Positions 6,887 to 14,312 of a stretch of 25,078 nt of DNA are shown here, in pieces. The notes under the pieces were generated by a model. It had not been told where the DNA came from and searched no databases. It saw nothing but the letters and a program-made list of their open reading frames with translations. The DNA is from an uncultured Eubacteriales bacterium (GTDB lineage Bacteria; Bacillota; Clostridia; Oscillospirales; Acutalibacteraceae): positions 1 to 25,078 of the forward strand of contig CAJTXF010000034.1 in assembly GCA_910580045.1 (NCBI GenBank), read 5' to 3'. Every line of letters starts with the position of its first letter. The stretch's first letter is position 1. The translations under genes and the position numbers were made by a program.

Positions 6887-7516
6887 ATGTCAACGGAGAT
6901 TGTGAAGGACATTGTCTGCCCCCAGTGCGGGGAATCGCAGAAATACCGGCTGTATACCAGCGTCAACGCCCAGGCCCATCCAGAGCTGAAACAGAGCATT
7001 TTGGACGAGACCCTTTTTGACTGGCGCTGCCAGCGATGCAGCTATTTTGCCGCCATGGCCTACCCCTTTGTGTATCTGGACAACCAGGCCGGATATGTAA
7101 TCTGCGCTGCCCCCGGCGGGGCTGGCAGCGCTGTGGAAGCCACTGAGCAGATGAAGCACTATGTAAAGCGCCGGGTGAAGAATTTGGCGGAGCTGAAAGA
7201 AAAGATTCTTATCTTTGACAGCGGCCTGAATGATTTGGCGGTAGAGCTTATGAAAAATGCCCTGTGCAGCATCATTAAGCGAGGCTATGACAATGCGCGG
7301 CTTCATGCTTATTACAGTAAAACGGATGGAGAGAAGCTGGAATTTGCCATCTTTATCCCCCACCGTCTGGAGCCTGTCTACCACTCCACCAGGGTGGAGG
7401 TATATGAGCAGTCCCTGGAGGTGCTGCGCACCTTGGACTATAAGGATTCGGAGGGCTTTGCGACTGTGGATGCCCGCCTGGCGAAACGGATGATAGAGGC
7501 ATATCAGAACGCATAA
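6887..7516 (+). CDS. CpXC domain protein
   Basis: A 209-aa cytoplasmic protein. Two zinc-knuckle-like pairs, CPQC at residues 11-14 and CQRC at 48-51, bracket a short strand-rich segment. This is the hallmark of the CpXC family (PF14353), whose function is unknown. The rest is mixed alpha/beta with no catalytic motif I can name. ATG 6887 has AGGAGG upstream. It is the middle gene of a three-gene run: 20 bp after the coiled-coil-like protein and 11 bp before the Sel1 gene. A metal-binding role is inferred from the Cys pairs. Confidence 0.85.
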   Translation: MSTEIVKDIVCPQCGESQKYRLYTSVNAQAHPELKQSILDETLFDWRCQRCSYFAAMAYPFVYLDNQAGYVICAAPGGAGSAVEATEQMKHYVKRRVKNLAELKEKILIFDSGLNDLAVELMKNALCSIIKRGYDNARLHAYYSKTDGEKLEFAIFIPHRLEPVYHSTRVEVYEQSLEVLRTLDYKDSEGFATVDARLAKRMIEAYQNA

Positions 7517-7527
7517 GGAGGCGCAAT

Positions 7528-7944
7528 ATGGCCAGCGAATACTATCGCCCCTGCCCGGAACTGGATGCTGTCAACAGCCTGTTTGACAAATATTGGAAGG
7601 CAAAGGAGTATGGCGCGTGCTTTGCGGGGCTCCTGCCCCTGGCCCAGCAGGGCTATCCTCTGGCCGAGTGCCAAGTGGGTTACTTCTATTCCGAGGGCCT
7701 GGGCGTCCCCAAGGATATGGAGCAGGCTCTGTATTGGACCCGCCGGGCCGCGAAGCACGGGGACTGGGACGCGCAGTACAATCTGGGAGAGTACTGCGAA
7801 TCCGGCACAGGTGTTCCAAAGGACATAGAGCAGGCACGGCACTGGTATTATCAGGCCGCTTTACAGAACCACAGCCTGGCATTGGAAAAATGCAGGCAGC
7901 TTGGGATTTCCTTAAAAGAGGGAGACCCGGCTGCCAATGGATAA
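7528..7944 (+). CDS. Sel1-repeat protein
   Basis: A 138-aa protein with two to three Sel1-like (SLR/TPR-related) helical repeats. The clearest are AECQVGYFYSEGLGVPKDME and AQYNLGEYCESGTGVPKDIE (about residues 48-67 and 84-103). Each has the G-x-G-V-x-K-D-x-x-x-A pattern of the family. Such repeats usually bind partner proteins. There is no signal peptide, unlike many secreted SLR proteins. Its start codon follows the stop of the CpXC gene by 11 bp, with AAGGAGG overlapping that stop, so the two are translationally close and probably functionally linked. A terminator follows immediately. Confidence 0.88.
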   Translation: MASEYYRPCPELDAVNSLFDKYWKAKEYGACFAGLLPLAQQGYPLAECQVGYFYSEGLGVPKDMEQALYWTRRAAKHGDWDAQYNLGEYCESGTGVPKDIEQARHWYYQAALQNHSLALEKCRQLGISLKEGDPAANG

Positions 7945-7947
7945 ACG

Positions 7948-7979
7948 AAAGGACGGATTCTGGTAATCCGTCCTTTTTC
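7948..7979 (+). terminator. Rho-independent terminator of the three-gene cassette
   Basis: The stem AAAGGACGGATT/AATCCGTCCTTT has a short loop (CTGGT) and ends in a T-run at 7973-7977. It begins 4 bp after the Sel1 stop codon. Confidence 0.9.
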
Positions 7980-8059
7980 TGTTATATTCTGGGCGGTTCA
8001 GCCTGTGTAGACACGAAAGGGCAATTTGGATACAAACTTCACGCGCTCTCTCGTTGTGC

Positions 8060-8079
8060 AAAAAGGCACCTGAGAGGCC
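8060..8079 (-). terminator. Weak terminator after the NUDIX gene
   Basis: Read on the minus strand, GGCCTC-TCA-GGTGCC is followed directly by TTTTT, starting 1 base after the NUDIX stop codon. The stem is short with one mismatch, so it is only a candidate. Confidence 0.5.
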
Positions 8080-8080
8080 A

Positions 8081-8545
8081 TCACTCTGTACATTCAGGGT
8101 CCCCTGCTTCCTCGTTGCCGAGATAAACCTGATACGGTTTTCCCTGATAGAAATTCATAATCTGCCGTCTCAATTTGGAGGGATATAAGGGCTTCAGATT
8201 AAGTGCGGAAATATCAAGCCATTCGATACCGACTTGATTGGTATCACCATGAAGGAGAGCGCCCGGAACATAATCAATAAATTTGCAGGCAAAAACCAAG
8301 TCGACACGATGGAAACTTTCGCCATGAACCCCTTCAATAACGAAGATCAAGTCTCTGCATTCCACAGCCATGCCCAATTCTTCCAATACTTCACGGCAGA
8401 CCGCTTCTTTGAGAGTTTCTTCTGGCTCCTGTCCTCCGCCGGGCATAATGTACCACTCTTCGCCAGCGTCTCTGATTTTGACAGCAGCCATTTTTCCATC
8501 TTTGATGATAAGTGCTTTGGCAGAATTCCTGATTCCTCTTTCCAT
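8081..8545 (-). CDS. NUDIX hydrolase
   Basis: A 154-aa pyrophosphohydrolase of the NUDIX superfamily, which cleaves nucleoside diphosphates linked to another moiety. The complete Nudix box spans residues 37-59: G37, E43, then REVLEELGM with R51, E52, E55, E56 and G58. The start is set at 8545 (MERGIRN) because GGAGGG lies 5-10 nt upstream. A longer in-frame start at 8590 would fall inside the hairpin of the tRNA terminator. The substrate cannot be told from the sequence. The gene sits just downstream of the tRNA-Leu terminator, with its own likely promoter. Confidence 0.9.
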   Translation of the reverse strand: MERGIRNSAKALIIKDGKMAAVKIRDAGEEWYIMPGGGQEPEETLKEAVCREVLEELGMAVECRDLIFVIEGVHGESFHRVDLVFACKFIDYVPGALLHGDTNQVGIEWLDISALNLKPLYPSKLRRQIMNFYQGKPYQVYLGNEEAGDPECTE

Positions 8546-8570
8546 GGTTTTCCCTCCTGCTGCTTTTTTA

Positions 8571-8623
8571 TAAAAAAGGCTGGACATCAATCAAGATACT
8601 CATTGTATCAAAATTGATGTCCA
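8571..8623 (-). terminator. tRNA-Leu terminator, overlapping the NUDIX promoter region
   Basis: On the minus strand a long imperfect hairpin (TGGACATCAAT...TTGATGTCCA) is followed by GCCTTTTTT, starting 5 nt after the tRNA CCA end. The 3' arm also contains TTGATT, followed 16 nt later by TATAAA. This could serve as the promoter of the NUDIX gene, whose RBS begins about 12 nt further on. Confidence 0.75.
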
Positions 8624-8627
8624 ATCG

Positions 8628-8714
8628 TGGTGCAGGTAACAGGACTTGAACCTGCATGAACTTTCGCTCATATGGACCTGAACCATACGCGTCTGCCAAT
8701 TCCGCCATACCTGC
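8628..8714 (-). tRNA. tRNA-Leu (anticodon CAG)
   Basis: An 87-nt gene on the minus strand, including an encoded CCA end. The acceptor stem is GCAGGTA/TACCTGC. The D-arm has GGCGGAATTGGCAGACGC. The anticodon stem TATGG/CCATA encloses the loop TTCAGGT, giving anticodon CAG (reads CUG). A long class II variable arm (TGAGC-GAAA-GTTCA) and the T-loop TTCAAGT are present. The long variable arm and D-arm are typical of leucine tRNAs. It has its own promoter and terminator. Confidence 0.97.
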
Positions 8715-8760
8715 ACAGTATTCTTTTCTCGTTTCGGGGCCAGCCCCTCAACGCTTGTTT

Positions 8761-8789
8761 AGTATACCACTCTTCCGGCGGTTTGTCAA
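8761..8789 (-). promoter_or_regulatory. Sigma-A promoter of tRNA-Leu
   Basis: Read on the minus strand: TTGACA (8789-8784), 17-nt spacer, TATACT (8766-8761). It lies 47 bp upstream of the tRNA 5' end. Confidence 0.88.
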
Positions 8790-9055
8790 TAGATTTTTCA
8801 AAAAAATCTTTTTTTGTCAGCTTCTGGCAGATGACAGCCCAAACAGGGATAAGAATAGGGAAGCGCCAGCTCTGATTGCTCATATCTGGCGCTGTTTTTT
8901 GCATCGTATTTTCCAATCACATCCACTATGGAAACAAAGCCTGGCTTCCGGCAGTCCACTCCCCCAACAGAGTATAATGGCAAGGCCCTCTGTCCTGGGC
9001 TCATGGCTGTGCTTTTTGGTCAGTGCCCGAAGGAGCGCTCCCCACACATCAGCCC
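8790..9055. other. Gene-poor interval with an orphan terminator
   Basis: No convincing gene is seen between the tRNA promoter and the methyltransferase. Open frames here are short and have no ribosome binding site or family signal. Poly-A and poly-T tracts lie at about 8800-8820. The one clear structure is the plus-strand terminator-like hairpin at 8862-8900. Confidence 0.6.
8862..8900 (+). terminator. Orphan terminator-like hairpin
   Basis: AGCGCCAG pairs with CTGGCGCT across a 16-nt loop, then G and TTTTTT follow, oriented to terminate plus-strand transcripts. No plus-strand gene or promoter is apparent upstream. It may be left from a lost gene or may end an unannotated small RNA. Confidence 0.55.
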
Positions 9056-9787
9056 CTATCCCCTCTTTGATGCCTTTACCAGCAGCATCATGGGGCGGCG
9101 TAGTTCATCCAACATGCCGGGCAGATTCATCATTTCCTCCGGCGGCTGAGCCTCCTGGACAGCCTCCAGCACAAAGCCAGCCTTTAGCAGGCCGTCCAGA
9201 ATCTGGGTCAGCGTGTGGTGCTGCTTCACCACCTCGCAGCCCAAAAAGCGGGTGCGCCTCTCCCCTGGCTTGAAATAGTTGTCCAACGGCCAGCAGAGGG
9301 GCTCGCCCTCTGGCGAATAGAGCCAATCCTGGCCCACTCCGGCGGTAAAGCTGGGGTGCTCAATGTTGAAGAGGAAGCATCCTCCAGGCTGCAGAGTATG
9401 GAATACCTGACCGTACACCTGCTCCAGCTCCTCCACATAGTGCAGAGCCAGATTGGAGACCACCAAGTCCCAGCTGTGCTCTGGGTACTCATATTCCAGG
9501 ATGCCGCACTGCCGGTAGGTAATGCTGGGATGGGCATTCCGCTGTGCAGCTTCCTCCAGCATCTTCCTGCTCAGGTCAAGGCCCAATACCTGGGCTGCGC
9601 CCTGCTCTGCCGCAAACCGGCAGTGCCAGCCATACCCACAGCCTAAATCCAGCACCCGCAGGCCCTCCAATGACGGGAACAGCAGCTGAAGCTGGTGCCA
9701 CTCCCCTGACGCGGAGAGCCCCTCCCGGCTGCGGGACATTTGGGCATACTGTTGAAAGAATGTATCGTTATCATACTCACAGTGCAT
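9056..9787 (-). CDS. Class I SAM-dependent methyltransferase
   Basis: A 243-aa cytoplasmic enzyme of the UbiE/Methyltransf_11-like group. Motif I VLDLGCGYGWH is at residues 45-55. The acidic motif II residue is Asp71 in GLDLSRKM. The motif IV-like segment WDLVVSNLALHYV and the later LQPGGCFLFNIEHP are usual in small-molecule methyltransferases. ATG 9787 has AAGGAGG upstream. It lies 33 bp after the gene for an unknown membrane protein, at the end of the ABC transporter run, so it may be part of that transcript. The acceptor is not predictable. No clear terminator follows. Confidence 0.9.
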   Translation of the reverse strand: MHCEYDNDTFFQQYAQMSRSREGLSASGEWHQLQLLFPSLEGLRVLDLGCGYGWHCRFAAEQGAAQVLGLDLSRKMLEEAAQRNAHPSITYRQCGILEYEYPEHSWDLVVSNLALHYVEELEQVYGQVFHTLQPGGCFLFNIEHPSFTAGVGQDWLYSPEGEPLCWPLDNYFKPGERRTRFLGCEVVKQHHTLTQILDGLLKAGFVLEAVQEAQPPEEMMNLPGMLDELRRPMMLLVKASKRG

Positions 9788-9820
9788 TGTGTTCCTCCTT
9801 GCCCGATAGAATCCCGGGGC

Positions 9821-10873
9821 TCATTTTATTTTTGGCAGGCTCCGCTGATACTGAATTGCCCACTGGAAAAATCGGATAAGCAAAGGAGCCACCACACCCA
9901 GAACCACAAACAGGAAGGGCCGCATGATTATGCCGTTTTTATACTGGATAATCTCCTGGGCCGCTGGAGTGCTTGGCATACTTGAGGCCAGCATCCCTGA
10001 GCTTGAGGCTGGCGCCGCAAAGCTCTTGAGAGCAGAGAAAAATTGGTGGTACTCATGGTAAAAATATCCAAAGTCCGTAATCTGCTCTTTTGGCAGCATG
10101 GCAGAGGGGAATTCCATGTCTCTCAGGACAAAGTACAGTCCCACCAGCAGCAGCAGACCCAGGGTGATGTTGATAACCAGTCCCACCCGGTTCTTCCTTG
10201 GCTCCTTGGCCATGAAGCAGCAGCAGACCCACAGGGTCACTGCGGTCAGCAGGATCCCCAGAGTCAGGCCCATAGAGGGCAGCACATCCAGGAACTTCTT
10301 CATCTCAGCAAAGCTGTAGACCTCTGCCCCTGCTGTTTCCGGAATCAAGCTTTTGACCCGGCCAGTCATATAGGGCTGCTCCGCACTCTCCGCAAAGAGC
10401 AGCAGGGCATTTCCGCTGCGCTCCAGCACGCCTGTTCCGCTGGGGAGCTTCTCCATATGTTCCGGCACCCCATCAGGGAACACAGCCAGCCAGTAGTCTG
10501 ACTCCCTCTTGCCTCCCCGCACTACCTCCACGATTTCTCCGCTGCGCAAGGGCTTCGAGGTATACTGAACATAGTCTCCCCAGCCCATGTCCAGTTTCAG
10601 GCCTTTCTCCGTGAGGATATATCCCCCTGTCTCCTCCCGAACCCGGGTGCCGGCCTCCCAGCCAGTGCCTTCGTAGATGCAGTACAGGCGGGAGATTCCG
10701 TCCTCGTCTATTTGCAGGCAGTCCACCGGGAGGGTGTCCCTACCGCCAAACCCGCCAATCGACGCCAGCGTCACCTGAGGAATCATCTGCTCCTCTACCT
10801 TGATGGAAAGGAGAGTAAATGCCCCAACCATCCAGAATACCAGCATAAAAATACAGAGCGCTTTCTTTTTCAT
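9821..10873 (-). CDS. Unknown membrane protein in the ABC sugar transporter operon
   Basis: A 350-aa protein with no family I recognise. Predicted layout: an N-terminal signal-anchor helix (about 6-24), a roughly 170-residue extracytoplasmic part rich in strands, two close helices (about 200-220 and 229-247), a Ser/Ala/Pro-rich outer loop (250-308), and a last helix (about 312-332) with a basic tail. Its ATG comes one base after the TAA of the upstream permease, and the GGAGGTG RBS lies inside the end of that gene. Translation is therefore coupled to the transporter. This suggests an accessory or sensing component of the uptake system. It is not a normal CUT1 subunit. Confidence 0.82.
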   Translation of the reverse strand: MKKKALCIFMLVFWMVGAFTLLSIKVEEQMIPQVTLASIGGFGGRDTLPVDCLQIDEDGISRLYCIYEGTGWEAGTRVREETGGYILTEKGLKLDMGWGDYVQYTSKPLRSGEIVEVVRGGKRESDYWLAVFPDGVPEHMEKLPSGTGVLERSGNALLLFAESAEQPYMTGRVKSLIPETAGAEVYSFAEMKKFLDVLPSMGLTLGILLTAVTLWVCCCFMAKEPRKNRVGLVINITLGLLLLVGLYFVLRDMEFPSAMLPKEQITDFGYFYHEYHQFFSALKSFAAPASSSGMLASSMPSTPAAQEIIQYKNGIIMRPFLFVVLGVVAPLLIRFFQWAIQYQRSLPKIK

Positions 10874-10874
10874 C

Positions 10875-11651
10875 TTATTTCACCTCCGCCAGAACAATCC
10901 CTTCAACCAGCTCTCGGTTGAAGTAGGTGAACAGGAACAAGGGCGGCAGCACTACCAGAATACAGCACACCAGCTGTAATGTAGGGTCAGCGGGGGGCAC
11001 ATAGGCCAGGGCCACAGAGATGGGATACCGCACAAAATCCTTGATGTAGGCAATGGGCTGCTCCACCATATTCCACCCGTCCAGGAAAGACAGCAGGGTG
11101 ACACACACCAGGCCGCTGGTATTCATGGGCAGAATCACCTTTGTCAGCAGCCGGAACAGGCCGCAGCCGTCCAGCTTGGCGGCGTCGATAATATCATCGC
11201 TTACTGACTTGAAGCTCTGGGTCAGGATGAAGGTCCCCAGGGGCACGAAGATAGATGGGAATATCAGGGCCGAATAGGTGTCCAGCAGGCCCAGTTTGTC
11301 CAGCATAATGTAATTGGGGGCCAGGGTGACCTGCAAGGGCAGGACCATGAGAATCATGAGCACGAACAGCAGGGTATCCCGGCCCTTGAACTGGCACTTG
11401 GCAAAGCCATAGCCAGCCAGCACTGAGACCACCAGCTGCCCTGCCACAATAGCCAGGCAGATGCCCATGCTCTTCCAGAAGCGGAGCAAATATTGGGAAG
11501 TTCCCAGGAACACATCATAGTAATAGCTGAAAGTGATGCCCCCCGAAGCGGGAAGGAAGCTGAGTGTCAGCACATACACAAAAGGCGCAATAGAGATAAA
11601 CGCGAACACCCACGCAAAAATATTGCTTGCCACAGAGGTTTTGGTCTTCAT
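10875..11651 (-). CDS. ABC sugar transporter permease, MalG/UgpE type
   Basis: A 258-aa inner-membrane permease of the CUT1 carbohydrate family, with about six transmembrane helices. The cytoplasmic EAA loop, which docks the ATPase, is seen as DDIIDAAKLDGCGLFRLL with the conserved A-x-x-D-G and a following LP (ILPMN). ATG 11651 is chosen since it overlaps the TGA of the upstream permease (TGATG) and has GGAGG upstream. The open frame continues upstream in the shadow of the other gene. It pairs with the MalF-type permease to form the channel. Confidence 0.93.
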   Translation of the reverse strand: MKTKTSVASNIFAWVFAFISIAPFVYVLTLSFLPASGGITFSYYYDVFLGTSQYLLRFWKSMGICLAIVAGQLVVSVLAGYGFAKCQFKGRDTLLFVLMILMVLPLQVTLAPNYIMLDKLGLLDTYSALIFPSIFVPLGTFILTQSFKSVSDDIIDAAKLDGCGLFRLLTKVILPMNTSGLVCVTLLSFLDGWNMVEQPIAYIKDFVRYPISVALAYVPPADPTLQLVCCILVVLPPLFLFTYFNRELVEGIVLAEVK

Positions 11652-12511
11652 CAGCGAAACGCCTCCTTTTTCCTCACAAATCCGTAGAATACCGCGAACA
11701 CCACCAGCACCACAACCAAGAGCAGGACCGACGCCACTGACAGCTTGGCATAGTTCAGATTCTCGAAGCTGTTGTTCAGGAAGTGCTGGAGCATGTAGAT
11801 GTTCTCGTTGGGGTGGGTGCCGCCAATGAGAAAGATTTCCCGGAAGCACTTGAAAGCGTTGATAAGGGAGAAGATGATGGCAAAGAACACAGAATACCAC
11901 ATCTGGGGGGTGGTGATGTAGTAGAACTTCTGCCAGCCCGAGGCCCCGTCCAAATCAGCGGCAGAGTATTGTTCTTCTGGGATGGTGACCAGCCCGGCCA
12001 GCAGCAGAATCACGCTGTATCCGGTATTTTTCCAAAGATACAGAAGCAGCACCACACCAAAGGCCGCCGGGCCCCCTAACCAATCGGTCAAGGGCAGGCC
12101 CAGGGCATTCGTGATGCTGGGGACTAAGCCGCTGTCAGCAAAAAACAACTCCACCAGAATCACCGCGCCCACCACAGGCATGATATAAGGGAAAAGGAAC
12201 ACAGATTTCAACAGCTTGTGCTTGTTAGCATGCTTTTGCATGAGCAGGGCTATCAGATAAGCCAGCACCATAATCAGCGGCAGAGCCGCCGCCAAAAAAC
12301 GCATGGTATTGCCAAAAGCCAGGGTGAACATCCCGTTGGCGGTTACGTCCTGGTAGTTGATAAAACCGATGAAGCTGCTGGAGCCGCCGCTGCCAGTGGA
12401 CAGTGAGTACTGAATGACCAGCACAAAGGGGATGGCATAAAACAGGAGGCAGCCAATCAGCAGCGGACTTATCAGCAGCCAGCCCTGCAGGGCAGACTGG
12501 GACTTTTTCAT
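11651..12511 (-). CDS. ABC sugar transporter permease, MalF/UgpA type
   Basis: A 286-aa CUT1 permease with about six membrane helices. The EAA docking loop reads IPEEQYSAADLDGASGWQKF, followed by ITTP. The start is placed at 12511 (MKKSQSALQG) because AAAGGAGTG lies just upstream. Eleven further residues could be read from 12544 without a good site. It overlaps the MalG-type gene by one base. A strong promoter lies about 120 bp upstream, between this gene and the binding-protein gene. Confidence 0.93.
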   Translation of the reverse strand: MKKSQSALQGWLLISPLLIGCLLFYAIPFVLVIQYSLSTGSGGSSSFIGFINYQDVTANGMFTLAFGNTMRFLAAALPLIMVLAYLIALLMQKHANKHKLLKSVFLFPYIMPVVGAVILVELFFADSGLVPSITNALGLPLTDWLGGPAAFGVVLLLYLWKNTGYSVILLLAGLVTIPEEQYSAADLDGASGWQKFYYITTPQMWYSVFFAIIFSLINAFKCFREIFLIGGTHPNENIYMLQHFLNNSFENLNYAKLSVASVLLLVVVLVVFAVFYGFVRKKEAFR

Positions 12512-12628
12512 TTGTATCACTCCTTTTTTCATGATTATGCGCATTCAGCCGAGGACAGGCATAAACCTTCCTGGCACTCTTGTTGAAGCTGTTCTGAATG
12601 AAGGGACATTGCAAAATATTCTAATAAA

Positions 12629-12657
12629 ATTATACCACAGATTGATTTATTTGTCAA
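12629..12657 (-). promoter_or_regulatory. Strong internal sigma-A promoter before the permease genes
   Basis: On the minus strand: TTGACA (12657-12652), 17-nt spacer, TATAAT (12634-12629), both consensus. It sits only 12 bp after the end of the binding-protein gene. The permeases, membrane protein and methyltransferase can thus be transcribed without the binding protein, with a roughly 110-nt leader. Confidence 0.88.
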
Positions 12658-12668
12658 TTTATACCCGC

Positions 12669-13949
12669 TCAGCTCTCCGCCACCATCATCTGCATGGTGG
12701 AATAATGCTTATGGATTAAAGCCTGCCGTTTGTCAGGGTCATCCTCTGCCCGATACTCCTGAAAAAGAGTATTCATCTCTCCGTTCAGCGGCGTGATAAA
12801 ATTGACCGCGTTAATCTGTCCTATCAAGCTCCTAATTTGCTGGTAGTTCCACTCACCCAGATACCACTTTTTTCTTTGAGACACATTGTCAATATATCGC
12901 AAAGTATGCTCCTTCTGCACCAGCTCTATGTCTGTAGGCAGTCCAGTAAAATAGATATTTATCTCGCTGTTCTCCCGTGATTCCCGGCTGAAAAGCCAGT
13001 CCACCAATCGGAAAGCCGCTTCCGGGTTCCGCGCATTGGCGTTGATTCCCACAAAGCCTGTAATCGAGGCGGTGACCCCGCCGCTTGTGTTATACTGGGG
13101 TATCATCAGGTACTCTGGACTTTTCGGGCTCAGCATATCCACATTTGAGGGTGAAATTGTGATATCCGGCAGAAAGAGAGGAGCGCCCTCCTGCCTCACT
13201 TCCTCCGCAATCGTTGCCTGGCTGGCCTCTTCTAACCGGGCGGCAAGCTCGTCCTCGCTGAACGTCAGGACATCCTGGCTGTAATCGGCCAGCTCTCCCA
13301 GAACTTCGTCAAAGCAGTCAAGCCTCCAACAAGCGGATTGCACCCAGGGGTCTTGACTGGCCAGGGCCTGGTCCCAGGTTAAGGGGAAGGTCTCGCTGAG
13401 AGTACAGCCTTCCTTTTCCACCAGAGATGCACTCATACAGTAGCTTACCGGCAAAAGCATTTGCCCCTGCTCTGCCCTGCCCGCCTCCATCAGGACAGGA
13501 ATCAGACTATCCCATTCCATGTATTGCGCCTGGGAAATATAAGAATCCAGCGGCAGAAATCCGCCCCGCTCCATCAGAGCCTGAGGATATTGGAAAAGCC
13601 CGTCTTCCCCACAGACGCAGAAAAACACATCCGGCCCGGCTCCGCTGGCCATTTCCGTGCGAATCCGGCTGATGGCCGTCTCCCGCTGTGTGCCCTCTTG
13701 AGGAATTCTCTCCACCGTAACGGTAAACTCCTCGTTGTACCCTGGCACAGTGTCCAAAAAATCCTGAATCACATCGCCGTCATATGCGCCCTCTCCCGGG
13801 TGCAGGTCTGTGCATAAGGTCACGTTGGGTTTCTCCCCTTTATCAGGGCCTTGCGGGCTCACCTGAGATACAAAATCCCCATCCCCGCAGCCGCCAAGCC
13901 AGGCGCACAATAGGCAGAGTGTCAAAATAATTGAAATTCTGTTTTTCAT
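12669..13949 (-). CDS. ABC transporter substrate-binding lipoprotein (family 1-like)
   Basis: A 426-aa extracellular solute receptor. A lipoprotein signal peptide ends in LGGC with Cys21 as the lipidated residue. Family 1 sugar-binding features: ISRIRTEMASGAGPDVFF early on, a GFLPLDSYI stretch, and near the middle ITGFVGINANARNPEAAFRLVDWL, the usual extracellular solute-binding motif. ATG 13949 has AGGAGG 8 nt upstream. It is the first gene of the transporter run, ahead of the two permeases. The sugar is unknown. No ATPase is encoded, so a shared MsmK-type ATPase elsewhere is assumed. Confidence 0.9.
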   Translation of the reverse strand: MKNRISIILTLCLLCAWLGGCGDGDFVSQVSPQGPDKGEKPNVTLCTDLHPGEGAYDGDVIQDFLDTVPGYNEEFTVTVERIPQEGTQRETAISRIRTEMASGAGPDVFFCVCGEDGLFQYPQALMERGGFLPLDSYISQAQYMEWDSLIPVLMEAGRAEQGQMLLPVSYCMSASLVEKEGCTLSETFPLTWDQALASQDPWVQSACWRLDCFDEVLGELADYSQDVLTFSEDELAARLEEASQATIAEEVRQEGAPLFLPDITISPSNVDMLSPKSPEYLMIPQYNTSGGVTASITGFVGINANARNPEAAFRLVDWLFSRESRENSEINIYFTGLPTDIELVQKEHTLRYIDNVSQRKKWYLGEWNYQQIRSLIGQINAVNFITPLNGEMNTLFQEYRAEDDPDKRQALIHKHYSTMQMMVAES

Positions 13950-14226
13950 GGTTGATTCCTCCTATGTATATCACTGTAATATAGGACTCCTATCCAGCCA
14001 ATTTGTTACGCCGCTTCCAGCGTCATAGTTGGAGCCCTTTGTCCCCCCTCTCCAATTCTTTAGATACTTTTTTCATTCTTCATGGCATGTCCCTCCCCTG
14101 TGGACTTTTTGTTCTCTCTATATATAAGAATCCGATTTCTCAGAAAATGGTTGCATGATTTTCAAAAAAAATTTATTTTTTTCTGACAAGTCCAAATCAC
14201 AGCTTTTGCAGGCACTGGAGAGAAAC
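13950..14226. other. Upstream region of the binding-protein gene
   Basis: No gene is supported here. The minus strand should carry the promoter of the binding-protein gene, but I find no pair of boxes close to consensus. The best -10-like sequence is TTATATATAG near 14119-14128, with no matching -35. A/T tracts lie at 14158-14185. A regulator-dependent promoter would fit. Confidence 0.4.
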
Positions 14227-14282
14227 AAAAAAGCGCCCCACAGCGCTGTTCCTTTACAGGGAGAACAGCTCTATGGGACGCT
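14227..14282 (-). terminator. Rho-independent terminator of the SLH/NagPA gene
   Basis: On the minus strand a long hairpin (AGCGTCCCATAGAGCTGTTC paired with GAACAGCGCTGTGGGGCGCT) is followed by a T-run. It starts about 30 bp after the stop codon of the SLH protein gene. Confidence 0.88.
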
Positions 14283-14312
14283 GAGGATTTTACAGCCAGA
14301 AGGCAGGCTGCA

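Noticed and set aside
8668..9004. Minus-strand frames around the tRNA and the following interval
   Set aside because: They run across the tRNA gene, its promoter and a hairpin, and lack ribosome sites or family motifs.
11652..11900. Upstream extension of the MalG-type permease frame
   Set aside because: It overlaps the MalF-type gene in another frame and encodes no permease sequence. The TGATG junction marks the true start.
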